NCBI RefSeq assembly: GCF_030272615.1
Contig: NC_081415.1
Location: 628,101,240-628,165,239, forward strand
Direction: 5' to 3'
Length of the DNA: 64,000 nt
Origin: Cryptomeria japonica
Lineage: Eukaryota; Streptophyta; Pinopsida; Cupressales; Cupressaceae
The notes beneath the pieces are model-generated. The model saw only the letters and a list, made by a program, of their open reading frames with translations, was not told the origin of the DNA and did no database searches. Positions 44,930-56,473 of the stretch are shown piece after piece; positions within the stretch are counted from its first letter, which is position 1; the number at the start of each line of letters is the position of its first letter. A program made the translations under genes and the position numbers.

Positions 44930-46467
44930 ATCTTTGCTTGGAGGTTTATGGTATAGGTGCAACTGATGACCATTGACTAACAATTTAAACTTAACAGGAT
45001 CTATTGTAGATAATCTGATAGCACCATTAGAAAATGTTTCAACTATCTCATAAGGTCCTAACCATCGTGTATGTAATTTTCCCAAATTATCATTATACCT
45101 AGAATCATAGAGAAGAGCTCAATCGCCTGGCATGAATGATTTATCCTTGATATAGAAATCATGCCACTTCATACACTGGTTTTGAATAGATTTGGTATGT
45201 TGCAGGGAGGACTTCCTTATCTCATCTAAAGCATTAAGTTGCAGGAGCATTTCTTCTTATGCTGCAGAAAGAGTCATATCTAAGGAAACAGTTGTTCTCA
45301 AAGTTTTATGTTCAAACTCTACAAGCATCATTTCTTTTGTCCCATATACCATTTCAAATGGTGAAAACCCTTTTGTAGTTTTCTAGGTGGTTATATAAGC
45401 CCATATAGCTTCAAATAATCTACTAGACCAATCTTTTTTGTTGAGTGCTATTGTTTTGGTCAATATTGATTCAAGCTCTGTGTTAGTAATCTTTGCTTGG
45501 CCATTAGCCTGTGGGTGATCAGGAGTGGATTTCCTATGCCTAACATTGTATTCATTAACTAGGGTTGTGGTTAGAGTGGAAGTGAACTGTGCCCCTTGAT
45601 CTGTCACTATTTCTCTAGGAACTCCATACCAAGTGAAGATTTCTTCATATAAAAATTATGCTACCTTATTATCTCTGGCATGATTGAAGGCTTTGACCTC
45701 TGCCCATTTAGTAACATAGTCAGTACAAACAAGAATGTAGGAGTGGCCATTTGATGGTGGATCAATTGTCCCAACAAATTCTAGGCCCCATTTGTCAAAT
45801 GGTGTAACAACTACCTGAGGGTGTAGAGGCATTTCATCATACCGAGTTGGCCTTCCCATTCTTTGACATTTGTCACATTTCCTAGTGTATTTAACTGCAT
45901 CCTTGTGCAAGGATGGCCAATAGTACCCTATAGTTAATATCTTGAGATTTTTTCTTTTAGCTACAAAATGGCCTCCACAAGGTTCATCATGACAGGCATG
46001 AAGTATATCATATGTCTCATCTTCCCTTACACAATGCCTCATAACTTGATCTGGCCCTGTATAAAATAAGCTATATGTTATCCATGAGAAGTTAAAACTC
46101 TTTTCTACCAGTAGTCTTTTCTCTTTAGGTGAGAAATGTGGGGGTGTCTTGTTAGCTGCTAGGTAGTTGGCTATGTCAGCATACCATGGACTATGTAAAA
46201 TGGTGGAAAACAAATGCTCATCTAGAAAAGAATCATTAATGACCTCATTATTGTCTGGTGTTTGAATCCTTGACAGAAAATTTGCCACTATATTTGATTT
46301 CCCTAGTTTATCTATAATAGTAATATAAAATTCTTGCATTAACAACAACCATCTTGCCAATCTACCTGTAATGGAGCTTTTTTTCATTAGGTATCGGATG
46401 GCTGCATGATCAGTATGTACAAAGATTTGATATCCAGTTATATAGTGTCTGAATTTATTTAGGGCAT
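44930..46467 (-). pseudogene. RNase H end and integrase (element D)
   Basis: Minus strand from 46467: ALNKFRHYITGYQIFVHTDH, the C-terminal RNase H. Then the integrase zinc domain (HACHDEPCGGHF, CDKC), WGLEFVG where the first catalytic Asp is Glu, TDQGAQF with the second Asp, and NGQAKITN where the catalytic Glu is Lys. A stop near 45656 and a shift separate 45656-46467 from 45383-45607. The C-terminal part (LHTRWLGPYEIVETFSNGAI) reads on to about 44930 with stops. Two of three catalytic residues are changed, so it is dead. Confidence 0.9.
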
Positions 46468-47879
46468 TGATGCAGAGACCTACCCAAACTCCTAATAACA
46501 AGCCCAAAACTAGGTTAGGCTAGTGACCCTTCAACTACTCACAAGGGTCCTGCAAGGAAGGACTTTACACCTTGGATGAAAGTACACATACTTTCCCTAG
46601 TCTTAGGCCTACTCAAGATGAGTAAAAGGCTTCAACTCTTCAAACAAGCTTTACTGTTGATCCCTACTCCTTGGGATTTTTAATTTGGCCAACATATGTC
46701 CTCTAAGACCTCTTCCAAGTACTATTTTTGATCTTTGTTATTAAATCCTTATACCTTCTTTGTAAACCTACCCCCTAGGCTTGGAGCCCTATTTGACGAT
46801 TGGATGGATCTTAACTCAAAAATGTTCCACACACCCATAGAAAAAAACTTAACATTTTAGACACCCTTTTTGAATTTATATTGATCCGCAAAATGGTTTG
46901 GGCTGATCTACAAATATAAGGTCTACTCCTTTTAGAGGCTAAGAGACCTAATAGGGGCAATTAGCCCTATTTTCCAAAGCAACTACCTCTACCAATAAAC
47001 CAAATGAATAATAAACTTAATGGGAATGTGGGGGGTAGTAAGAAACTTCTAATTCCAAGGTTTCATTCTTGGAATCCATCACTAAGATAAATTATGATGA
47101 CTATCCTAAAACTTGTCCTAGGTAGTCACATAGAGAAGCCTACCTAAATCTGTTCTTTTATCCACACAACAAAGTCTCCCCTACAAAAAAACATAAAAAA
47201 ACTAAAATAAAAGGTATTATCCTTCATCCCTCCAAAGGAAGAGTCTTCTAATGGACTGGAGTGCAAGATAAAGCCATTTTGGTTCAAAACCCTCTCCAAA
47301 CCCTCACTTTTCGGGTCACAGTCAGTAAAATGGAGGGTTCTCTCTACTCCAGAATTATTAAGACCTAATACAACCACAAAAATAAATATAATTCATATCC
47401 CTATCTACTCCATGGATTGTGGGGTTCAAAAAAATCCGTACAATCATGTACAACACCTGCAAACTCATAATTTATGGGAAAACTGATGTATTTTGAGTAT
47501 TATTGCTTCATAAACTCCAACTCCAACATCATAAACCTTGGGAATACAGCCAAAATGGATTATATAACTCTCCAATGGTTTCCCACCTAATTTGGATTAG
47601 TTTGGAGCCATTTAAAGGCTTCCCCCAACCGAATTACAAAAAGTTGCATTTTTGCAATTTCGCTCACAAAGTTGTCATACTTCCTAAGGTTGGGATCCAC
47701 ACACATAGACCAACCAAAAACACACAAAACATTTCTAAAACCTATCAAACATAAATCTAAACCATATACTACCCCTTTTTACCACATTGTCCCAATTGGC
47801 TTCTCAAATTGCCTAATTGGTGACATGGGCTTACATGGTGGGGTTTATTTGCATACATGAAACACAAGACACCCTAACA
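46468..47879 (-). repeat. 3' LTR of element E
   Basis: Minus strand TGTTAGGGTGTC ... CTCTGCATCA, 1412 bp. It begins just after the chromodomain stop and a short spacer, and ends exactly where D's reading frame resumes. No coding content. Confidence 0.82.
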
Positions 47880-47893
47880 CATCCTGATGGTCT

Positions 47894-49170
47894 TATTCTT
47901 CATCCTCAAGGTCATGAATATCTTGTTGATGAGGTTCTCCTACACCATACTCCCTAGGAGAAGAGATCTCAAGCCCACTTGAGATCAAAGTTTCTAAATC
48001 TGCACCATGATTGGATATTTGCTCACTTGTCATCCAAACCGCCTAAGAGTCTGGTTTATCCTGCCAAGCCACCAAGTACTCAATGTACTCATTGTTCCTT
48101 GTCTTCTTTGTGACTCTAGTGTCAGTCACTTTACTCAACTTAGGTGATTTTTACCTTGGAATGTCATTGTCTGCTACAACCTACATTGGTTCCTCTTTTT
48201 CATTGTCAGTACCCTTGAAAAGTGTAAGATCACACACATTAAAGATGGGTGATAATCCAAGATCGAGAGGAAGTTGGATCTTATAGGCATTCTGTCCATA
48301 CTCTTCAATATCTAACATGGTCCAATCTTCCTCTGCATGAGTTTGGTGTATTTTCCTTTCGGTAGTCTCTCCTTCTTCAAATGTACCCATACCAAATCCC
48401 CAACACTAAATTGTACATCTCTCTTCTTCTTATCAGCATGAGCTTTATGCTTCACTGCGGATTGTTGGAGATGAGACTTAACTTGATCATGCACCTCTTT
48501 AATGGCTGATGCAAAGACTTCACCATCTGCACTAATGGCTTCTTCTTTAGGTAGATCTCTTAACTCCGATAATCCCCTTGGGTGTATGCCATAAAAAATA
48601 TGAAAAGGAGATTTACCGGTACTCCTATTTATGGTCTCATTGTATGAGAATTCTGCCCATGACAAAATGTTATCCCACTTCTCTCCATGTTGGCTTTTTA
48701 AACACCTTAATAGGTTCCCCAATGACCTATTGACAACTTCAGTTTGCCCATCTGTTTGAGGATGGTAGGTGGATGAGAAAGCTAGGTTAGTTCCCAACTT
48801 CTTCCAAAGAGTCCTCCAAAAGTGACCTATGAATTTCACATCTATATCTAAAAAAATGTTCAGGGGCAATCCATGTATCCAGACTATCTCTTTGAAGAAT
48901 AGGTCTACAACATATGATGCATCACAAGAAGTCTTACATGGAAAGAAATGAGCCATTTTACTAAACCTGTCCACTACTACAAAGACATTATCAAATCCTC
49001 TCCTTGTTCTAGGCAAACCCAACACAAACTCCATACTTATTCTCTCCTATGGCCTATAAGGAATGGGTAAAGGCTGATATAAACCTGCATTTGTAGACTT
49101 CCCCTTGGCTTTCTAACATATGACACATCTTTCCACAAACTTTCTCACATCCTCCTGCAATTTAGGTCAA
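47894..49170 (-). pseudogene. Integrase core and chromodomain (element E)
   Basis: Integrase: MEFVLGLPRTRRGFDNVFVV, where the first catalytic Asp position in the ME-V-GLP block is replaced. Second catalytic block: LDIDVKFIGHFW (expected SDRD). Third: HPQTDGQTEVVNRSLGN with its Glu. GDLVWVHLKKERLPKGKY is the C-terminal domain. Two frames (49034-48312 and 48390-48181) are joined by a shift. The chromodomain (about 48170-48000) reads EYIEYLVAWQDKPDS, stop, AVW, the aromatic-cage and helix pattern of chromoviruses. An acidic tail ends at TAA 47896-47894. In active elements the chromodomain steers integration to chromatin. The stop inside it would remove its C-terminal helix. Confidence 0.9.
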
Positions 49171-49681
49171 AAATAATGTCTCTTCACAAAGTCTAGGGTC
49201 TTGTCAAGACCGAAATGACCTGCCATAGCTCCATGACCTGCCATAGCTCCACAATGCTTCTCCCTAATAATATTCAACCTCATGGAACATTTAGTAATAC
49301 ATAACTACACTCCCTTGAACAACAATCCATCTTGTATCAAAAACTCAGGAAACTCAATATGATACTGGTCACTCAAAGTTTCACATACCTTGTATATTTC
49401 TCCAAAATCTTCATCAGCAATATACATACTCTTCAAGGGATCAATACCAACACTCTCCATCTTTATTTGTTTTACAGTCAAGACTCTTCAGCTTAAAGCA
49501 TCAGCAACTTTGTTCTTGACTCCCTTCTTGTAAATGTGAAGGCTTGCAGGGTCTCTATCCACTTCATAAGATGAGTACCTTTTCTTAGCATCATTTAGCT
49601 TTTCACTGAAAAAAGAAATACATCTCCAAGTCATAAGATGAACTCCTTAGGCAATAAAGAGTGCCTCCATTTCTTCAAGGA
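49171..49681 (-). pseudogene. RNase H-integrase linker and zinc-binding region (element E)
   Basis: Decayed coding sequence with stops. It contains a short tandem duplication of CATGACCTGCCATAGCTC (near 49213-49250) and the left copy of a 143-bp duplication (49565-49707). Confidence 0.65.
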
Positions 49682-49758
49682 CTATACTAGAGCATACATC
49701 TCCAAGTCATAAGATGAGTACCTTTTCTTAGCATCATTTAGCTTTTCACTGAAAAAAG
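49565..49758. repeat. Local duplication, period about 143 bp, in RNase H of element E
   Basis: A stretch of some 50 bases (CATAAGATGAGTACCTTTTC and onward to CACTGAAAAAAG) occurs at 49565-49615 and again at 49708-49758 with almost no change. It looks like a tandem duplication or template switch. Confidence 0.85.
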
Positions 49759-50564
49759 CAATAGGCCTTCCTTCCTGACTGAGTACTGCTCCAATTGCCA
49801 TGTGACTTGCATCACATTCCACCTGAAATATCTTATTGAAGTCTGGTAAGGCAAGGACTGGTTGTTCTACAACCTTCTTCTTCAATGTCTTAAATGAATC
49901 ATCTGCCTCTTTGGTCCAATTGAACCTGCACTTTTGTCCTCCCTTTATGGTATCAAGCATGGGTGCACAAACATGACTAAATCCTCTTATAAATTTCCTA
50001 TAAAAAGTTGCTAAACCATGGAAGCTTCAGACATCATTCATAGTTCTAGGTGTAGGCCAAGACAATATAGCACTCACCTTCTCTTGATCCATTTTCAACT
50101 CACCTTGTGAGATCACAAAACCCAAGTAGATGATCTCTTCCTGCATGAACAAACACTTCTCCAAATTGATCATTAGTTTCTCTTCATATAACCTCTTGAG
50201 AACCATATCGATGTGTTTGAGGTGCTCTTCCCTTATGTGACTGAAGATCAAGATATCATCTAGGTATACTATGACAAATTTCCCTATGAATTCCACCAAG
50301 ACTTCATTCATTAACCACATAAAGGTACTAGGTGCATTGGATAACCCAAATGGCATGACTTTCCATTCATATAACCCCTCATTAGTTTTAAAAGTTGTTT
50401 TCCATTCATCCCCTAGCCTTATTCTAATTTGATGGTATCCACTTTTTAGATCCATTTTTATAAAATATTTAGCACTCCCTAAGCAATCAAGCAAATCCTC
50501 TATTTTAGGGATTGGAAACCTATACCTTATGGTTAACTTGTTGATGGCTCTTGAGTCTGTAAAA
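49682..50564 (-). pseudogene. Reverse transcriptase (main part) and RNase H (element E)
   Basis: Minus strand from 50564: [53 protein letters not shown], the active site YLDDILIFS, then [16 protein letters not shown]. RNase [21 protein letters not shown] with catalytic Asp, then [20 protein letters not shown]. The frame is broken between 50027 and 49960. The RT active site is intact. Upstream it is cut by element F within LC(V/T)DSRAINK, and continues at 61950. Confidence 0.92.
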
Positions 50565-51990
50565 TGTTGGCATATGATGAACTGGTATAATAATAGGATA
50601 ATAATATATGTTGTCATTGATGTCAATAAGTACAGGTCAACCGATATGAAGATTGGAAGAAGTTGTTATTAATGATCAAGTTGGAGAACCGGTATGAAGA
50701 GATGCAGTGAACTGGTGTCAGGGTTTTACTAAGTGTGACTACTGGTTGGTAGTCTCAGCTTTAGGGTTTCCCGTTTGGAAATCCAGCTTGTGCAATGAAA
50801 CCAATCATATTTTGTGATGAGTTAAGTAAGAAATAAGGATGAGATCGAGATGCCATGTCATTTTTGTGCACGTGAAGGATTTCCTTGAGGATCTTGCATG
50901 AGAAGATCAACTGCATTAAATGTCTACCTCAGGAATGAACATTCTTCTTAGCGGTATGAGAAGAAAGCATGATGGGTTACTAATTTCTATGTGTGGTGAA
51001 GAATGGATGATGCACAATGACTTGTGATCTGTTTGAGATTGTTTCATTCTATGAAAAATGTTTGGACGATCAGGATTGGACCGCTTGTAATTGTAAACCT
51101 AAGATGCTTAGGGTTTAGGGTTTGTGTTACCCACCTAATTCTTGTCTATAAGGTCGATGATTTTTGATATTGTTGTTGTTGGAAAAAGTTGTGTAAGTAT
51201 CTGAGTGATGAGATACTTGCCAGAGCAATGAGTGAAAATTGCAGAGTGTGATTGTAGAATAGAGAAACTGAAAAGGATCTGCCTTAGCATATAGTGTTTT
51301 TATCAGATCAAAGGTTTACCTGTTTCCTTCTAACCATTTCAATAGAAAGAAAATCCCTTTGTTGGGTAGCTTTAATAGGCTTACTGTAAATCCTCTAACC
51401 AGATGACTCAAGTTCATTGAGTTCTTTAAATCCTCTAGTGAGGTAACCTTTAACAGGGTATATAGCCATCCCTTAATCGGGTGATCTTTAATAGGATCAG
51501 TTCCTAGCAAAACCTTATTGTAAAATATTTAACTGGACTAGGCTCCTAACAAAGCGAGCTTCAAAAGAGTTCAAAACAATCTTTTGGGTATTCAGCCCCA
51601 CTGTGGTTTTTCCCATTTGGGTTTCCACTTGAAAAATCTGTGTGTCATGAGTTGTGCATTTTTCATGTGATGATTAAGCATTCTTTGTTTAAGTGATTAT
51701 GCATGCAGAGCTAATGGGTATGGTATTGCTAATACACCACATGCATATGTTAATGGATGAAGTCATTATCAAGTATTGAATGATATTTGAAGCATTTTTT
51801 TTATAGGTTTATGTTGTCTGAAGTCTTACTGTGTTTAACTGGTATTGCCATGGTTAAGTTCAATATTGAAGACAACCGGTTAGCATTGTTTTAACTTGAT
51901 AAGTTGCAGAAAAGTTTTTGTATTTACTGATTCTCCCCCCCCCCCCCCTCTCAGTACCAGTTAGGATTTGTTGTTCATAATTATTCATCA
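50565..51990 (+). repeat. 5' LTR of element F
   Basis: 1426 bp, TGTTGGCATATG ... TATTCATCA. U3 has several AACCGGTATG or AACTGGT motifs. TATA-like TCTATAAGG near 51144. U5 has a run of about 14 C followed by TCTCAGTACCAG. U3/R also contains repeated CTTTAACAGGGTA-type short repeats (51300-51550). Confidence 0.95.
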
Positions 51991-51992
51991 AT

Positions 51993-52004
51993 TGGTATCA
52001 GAGC
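51993..52004 (+). other. Primer-binding site of element F (initiator Met-tRNA)
   Basis: TGGTATCAGAGC, two bases after the LTR end; the classic Copia PBS. Confidence 0.97.
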
Positions 52005-52061
52005 AACTCCAAGTCCTCAGTGATATAAGCTTAACTGCTTGAGGTAAAAGATCATGCTTTA

Positions 52062-53160
52062 ATGATGAAGAGGGAAGGTCCTAAGTTCAATAGAGATAAC
52101 TTCAAAATATGGAAGGACAGAATGAAGATCTATATCAAGAGTTTGGGTTCTCAACACTAGAGCTATGTTGAGAATGTCTATGTAATCCCCACCGGCACTT
52201 TAACTGATGATCAAAAAAGAGAGATTCAAGAAAATGGGCAAGTCATGGAAGCCCTTATTAGCAGTTTGTCTGATATTGAGTTCATTGATGTACAAGAGAA
52301 GGATACTCCTAAGGATGTATGGGACACACTAGAAACTATTTATGGCAGTGATGAGCATGTCAAGTAAGCTAAGGAAGAAAGCCTCAGAGTAAAATTTGAA
52401 GACATGAGGATGGTTGAAGGTGAGACCATTCAGCAATATGGCATAAGGATCAAGACCGTTGTTGGAGATATCAATAGCACTGGTGGAACAATTGACTATT
52501 TAGGAACTAAGGTCTATTGAAAAAACCAAGGTATCCTTAGACTCTATCATTGCAAAGTTGACTGCATATGAGTTGTATAGCTATGATGGTAGTGTTCAGA
52601 AGACTGAGTCATCGTTTAGAGCATCTATTGCACCAACCAGAAAAGGAAAAGAAGTAAGTACCATTTATGAATCAATGCAAAGAAGAGGTATGGATGGTGA
52701 AGAGATTCTGATAGAGTTTGAAGCTCTTCTTTCCAAGAGACTTCCAAAAGGCACTGGAAAATACAGATGTAAGCTTCCTTTAAAATGTTTTTCCTGCAAT
52801 AAGATAGGACATATAGTTGTTAACTATCCTAACAATGACAATAAGAATAAACCAGAGAGGTTTAAAAAGTATAAAGGAGGAAATAGAATAAATTGTCTTG
52901 TTGCAGTGGATGAAGGTGTTATCGATGAAGAATCTGAGGATGAAGAGAATGAGGACATAGTGTTTGTAGTTGTAAAGGAAGAAGTGTCTGACAAGAAAGC
53001 ACTTGTCTCTCGCATTGACAACTCTAATGAGTGGATTATTGATAGTGGTTGTTCTCACCATATGACTGGTGACCAGGGAAAGTTTATGTCTTTAGAAGAA
53101 TATGATGGAGGTTGTCAGATTTGGCAACGATGCACCATGCGGATGATGTCTACTAGGTAG
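52062..53160 (+). pseudogene. gag and start of protease (element F)
   Basis: ATG at 52062, then FNRDNFKIWKDRMKIYIKSL and DTPKDVWDTLETIYGSDEHV, with stops near 52158 and 52365. A frameshift near 52500, with an apparent loss of coding sequence, leads to the frame of 52558 (AYELYSYDGSVQKTESSFRA). The zinc knuckle (52785-52826) reads CFSCNKIGHIVVNY: the last Cys is Tyr. The protease start EWIIDSGCSHHMTG has an intact DSG (near 53037). Stop at 53158-53160. Confidence 0.92.
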
Positions 53161-54250
53161 AAGGTCTTAAGCATAACCTATGGAGTGTTTCTCAACTAAA
53201 TGATAAAGGACTCGTTCTGGAGTTCAAAGGTGGAGTTTGCAGTATAATTGGAAAGAGTGGTGAACTTATTGCCACCAGTAAGCAGACCAGAGGTAACTTG
53301 TTTCAGCTGAATGCCAAGATTAGTCAGTGTGATGGCGAAGTTTGATGATAGTTGGATATCGCATAGGAGACTTTGTCATATGAACTTTGATAATATTGTA
53401 AAGGCTAGTAAGATCAAGGCAGTAAGAGGATTGCCTTTGTTGAACAAACCGAAGAATGTTTTATGCAGAGAATGTCAACTTGGGAAGATGTCTTCCTCAA
53501 ATTTTAAAGGTAATTCTTTTTCAGCAGAAAACTTACTTGATCTTGTGCATACCGATTTGTGTGGTCCTATGAAAACTAGAAGTATTCAGGGAGATAGGTA
53601 TTTCATGATTCTTACTGATGAATCCTCAAGAATGATGTGGGTCACATTCTTGAAAGACAAGTTTGAGGCGTTTGGAAAGTTCAAAGCCTTTAGAGTATTA
53701 GTAGAGAAGGAAAGTAGTCAAAAGATAAAATGCCTAAGAACTGATCAAGGAGGTGAATTCACTTCTGATGAATTCAACAAGTACTATGAAGATAGTGGTA
53801 TCAAGAGGCATTTGTCTTCCCCAAGGACACCACAACATAATGGCATAGTAGAAAGGAATAACAGGACTGTAGTTGAAGCAGCCATAATAATGTTGATCCA
53901 AGGAAATGTTTCTCACTCTTTTTGGAGAGAAACGGTGAGCACTGCAGTCTATACTATGAATCGGGTACTCATCAAGAAAGGTAAAAACAAAACCCCTTAT
54001 GAGTATTGGGCCGGGAAGACTCCCACTGTGAGTTATTTTAAATTATTTGGTAGTAAGTGTTACATCAAGAGAGGTGAGCATCTGAGCAAGTTTGATGCTA
54101 AATGTGATGAAGGAATATTTCTAGGATATTCCACTAAGAACAAATCTCTCAAATGCTACAACATTAGAACACAAAAAATTGTTGAGAGTATCAATGTCAG
54201 GGTTGATGAATCCCCTGAAGAGCCTAAGGAAACCTGCAGCGAGAAAGTGG
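53161..54250 (+). pseudogene. Protease end and integrase (element F)
   Basis: A short decayed stretch (53161-53310), then an open frame from 53311. GAG-pre-integrase: HRRLCHMNFDNIVKAS, CRECQLGKMS. Core: HTDLCGP (first Asp), RTDQGGEF (second Asp), NGIVERNNRTV (Glu), so all three catalytic residues are present. C-terminal part: LFGSKCYIKRGEHLSKFDAK, GIFLGYSTKNKSLKCYN. This is the best-kept pol domain in the window, open for 475 codons into RT. Confidence 0.95.
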
Positions 54251-55217
54251 AAGATGAACTAGGTATAGCCTTCTGGGAACCGGTTAAGAAAGAAACAAGT
54301 AAAGACCTCAGTGTTCCTGTACCGGTAGAAGCTGCAGAAGAAGAAGTAAGTGAAGAAGAAGAAGAGGAGAAGCAAGAAGAACTAGCTAGAGTCATTCCTA
54401 GATATGTGAAACTACATCATGATTTGAAGCAAATCATAGGAGATAACGATGCAGGGATACTCACAAGAAGAAAGGTGAAAGAAAACTCTTGCATGATTTC
54501 TGAACTGGAGCTCGAGACTTCTAGAGAAGCACTTATAGATGAAGATTGGATTAAGGCAATGGAAGAGGAGCTAGACCAGATAGAAAAGAATAAAACATGG
54601 TCCTTGGTACCCAGACCAGAACACAAGAATGTCATAGGTACCAAATGGGTCTTCAAGAATAAGCTAAATGAAGAAGGCATGGTTGTGAGGAACAAGGCTA
54701 GACTTGTATGCAAGGGATATGCTCAGGAAGAGGGATAAGACTATGGAGAAACCTTTTCTCCTATGGCTAGATTGGAAGGTTTCTAAATGCTACTTGCATT
54801 TACAGAATTCAAGGTATTTAAGGTATACCAGATGGATGTGAAGTTTGCGTTCTTGAATGGAATCCTAGAAGAGGAAATGTATATTGAGCAACCGGATGGG
54901 TTTTCCTTATCAGAAGATAGTAACATGGTGTGTAGATTACACAAGGCCCTGTATAGATTGAAACAAGCACCAAGGGCATGGTATCAAAGGTTACACTCTC
55001 ATCTTGTGAAAATAGGATTTCAGAGAACAAGTGAGGATAGTAACATCTACCTGAAATCTAAAGGTGATCAGATTCTGATCTATGAAGTATTTAAGATGAC
55101 ATAATCTTTGGAGGAGATGATGAAATGAGTCATGCTTTTGCAAATGAAATGAAGAAAGAGTTTGAGATGTCTCTGATTGGAGAGATAAAGTTCTTCATTG
55201 GTTTACAAATTCAATAA
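54251..55217 (+). pseudogene. Reverse transcriptase (element F)
   Basis: After an acidic Glu-rich linker (54290-54380) come EALIDEDWIKAMEEELDQIE, GTKWVFKNKLNEEGMVVRNK and CKGYAQEEG. The stop is at 54736-54738, and another at 54784-54786. The next frame has YQMDVKFAFLNGILEEEMYI and [14 protein letters not shown] shift near 55095 gives VDDIIFGGDDEMSH with VDD. TAA at 55215-55217. Confidence 0.93.
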
Positions 55218-55997
55218 ATGAAAGAGGGTATCTTTATTACCCATTCCAAGTATGTCAAAGAGGTATTGAAGACCTTTGGCATGGAGGAGAGAAAACCGGT
55301 TGGTACACCGATGGTGACCGGTTGTAAACTAACTAAGGAAGATGATTTAGTGTTGGTGAATGAGAAGGAGTATCGGTCAATGATCAGTAAGCTGCACTAT
55401 GTGGTGCACAGTAGACCAGATATTGCTCATGCAGTGGGCTTAGTAGCTCATTTTCAAAAAAGTCCAAGAGAATCCCACTTGGTAGCAGTCAAGAGGATTC
55501 TTAGATACCTGAAAGGGACAATTGATTATGGATTGTGGTATCCATACAATGGTGATTTTAATCTCAAGGTATTTACCGATGCAGATTGGGCAGGTAATGT
55601 GGATGACCGGAAGAGCACAATCGATGTAGCATTCTTTCTTGGTGGAAGACTAGTCTCCTAGACAAGTAAAAAGAAGAGATGTATTTCTCAGTCTACAACT
55701 GAAGCAGAATATGTGGCAGAATTTATGAACTGCACTTAGGAAATCTGAATGAAACATGTATTGGATGGTTTCAAAGTACCTATATCTGATCTGGTGAGTA
55801 TATTTTGTGACATTACTAGTGCAATCATTATTTCCAAGAATTCGGTATTGCATGCTAGAACTAAGAACATTAAACTCAAGTATCATTTCTTGAGAGAGAA
55901 GGTTCAAAATAGAGAGGTTGTATTACAACATGTTTCCAGTAAGGAGCAGCTAGTAGACATATTCACTAAGCCCTTACCGAAGACTACATTTACCTAA
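55218..55997 (+). pseudogene. RT thumb and RNase H (element F)
   Basis: EYRSMISKLHYVVHSRPDIA, AVKRILRYLKGTIDYGLWY, FTDADWAGNVDDRKST with the RNase H Asp, stop at 55659-55661. TTEAEYVAEFMNCT has the catalytic Glu. VDIFTKPLPK ends the protein before TAA at 55995-55997. Confidence 0.93.
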
Positions 55998-56300
55998 TTG
56001 AGAGGTGAATTAGGGGTTTTGCCCCTTCATGAAGTAAACTAAAGTGTGTGCTCCACATCAGTCAGGTATAATAGTGACAAATCTTTCAGGATTGATGTGT
56101 TGAAGGATGCTACTCTATAGGGGGAGTAGCATAGAGGAGTATGGGAGCTTGTGCCTCCACTTTGGCATTGTTGTCAAAAGGGGAGAAGATATATGATAGG
56201 GGAGAAGATATCTAATAAAGATATTTTAGATGCACTGGTCTATGATATTTTTAGTTGTAATACTACACTGAGTATTGCCATCAATGCCAAAGGGGGAGAT
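55998..56300 (+). other. 3' untranslated region and PPT of element F
   Basis: AGGGGAGAAGATAT occurs twice (near 56177 and 56198). The PPT AAAGGGGGAGAT at 56289-56300 abuts the 3' LTR. Confidence 0.85.
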
Positions 56301-56473
56301 TGTTAGCATATGATGAACCGGTATGATAATATGATAATAATATATGTTGTCATTGATTTCAATAACTACAGGTCAACCGGTATGAAGATTGGAAGAACTT
56401 GTTATTAATGATCAAGTTGGAGAACCGTTATGAAGAGATGTAGTGAACCGGTGTCAGAGTTTCACTAAGTGTG
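56301..56473 (+). repeat. 3' LTR of element F, left part
   Basis: TGTTAGCATATGATGAACC follows the PPT and aligns with 50565 onward. Cut at GTGTG by element G. Confidence 0.95.

Larger units (their letters stand above)
40567..46467 (-). mobile_element. Element D: 3' part of a Ty3/Gypsy element, minus strand, probably Athila-like
   Basis: Minus-strand order: RNase H end and integrase (46467-44930), a spacer with a purine tract (TTGGGGGGAAG, near 44533-44524), a sense extra ORF (44200-42084), PPT AGGGAGAGA (41859-41851) and a 3' LTR. Element E is inserted in the RNase H region at 46467/46468, so D's upstream half lies beyond the right edge of the window. A 3' extra ORF in sense orientation is known in Athila-lineage elements. 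The lineage is inferred, not proven. Confidence 0.8.

Noticed and set aside
52062-55997. Element F as an active Copia element
   Set aside because: Integrase and protease cores are intact, but gag and RT-RNase H carry several stops and shifts, and the LTRs are diverged.
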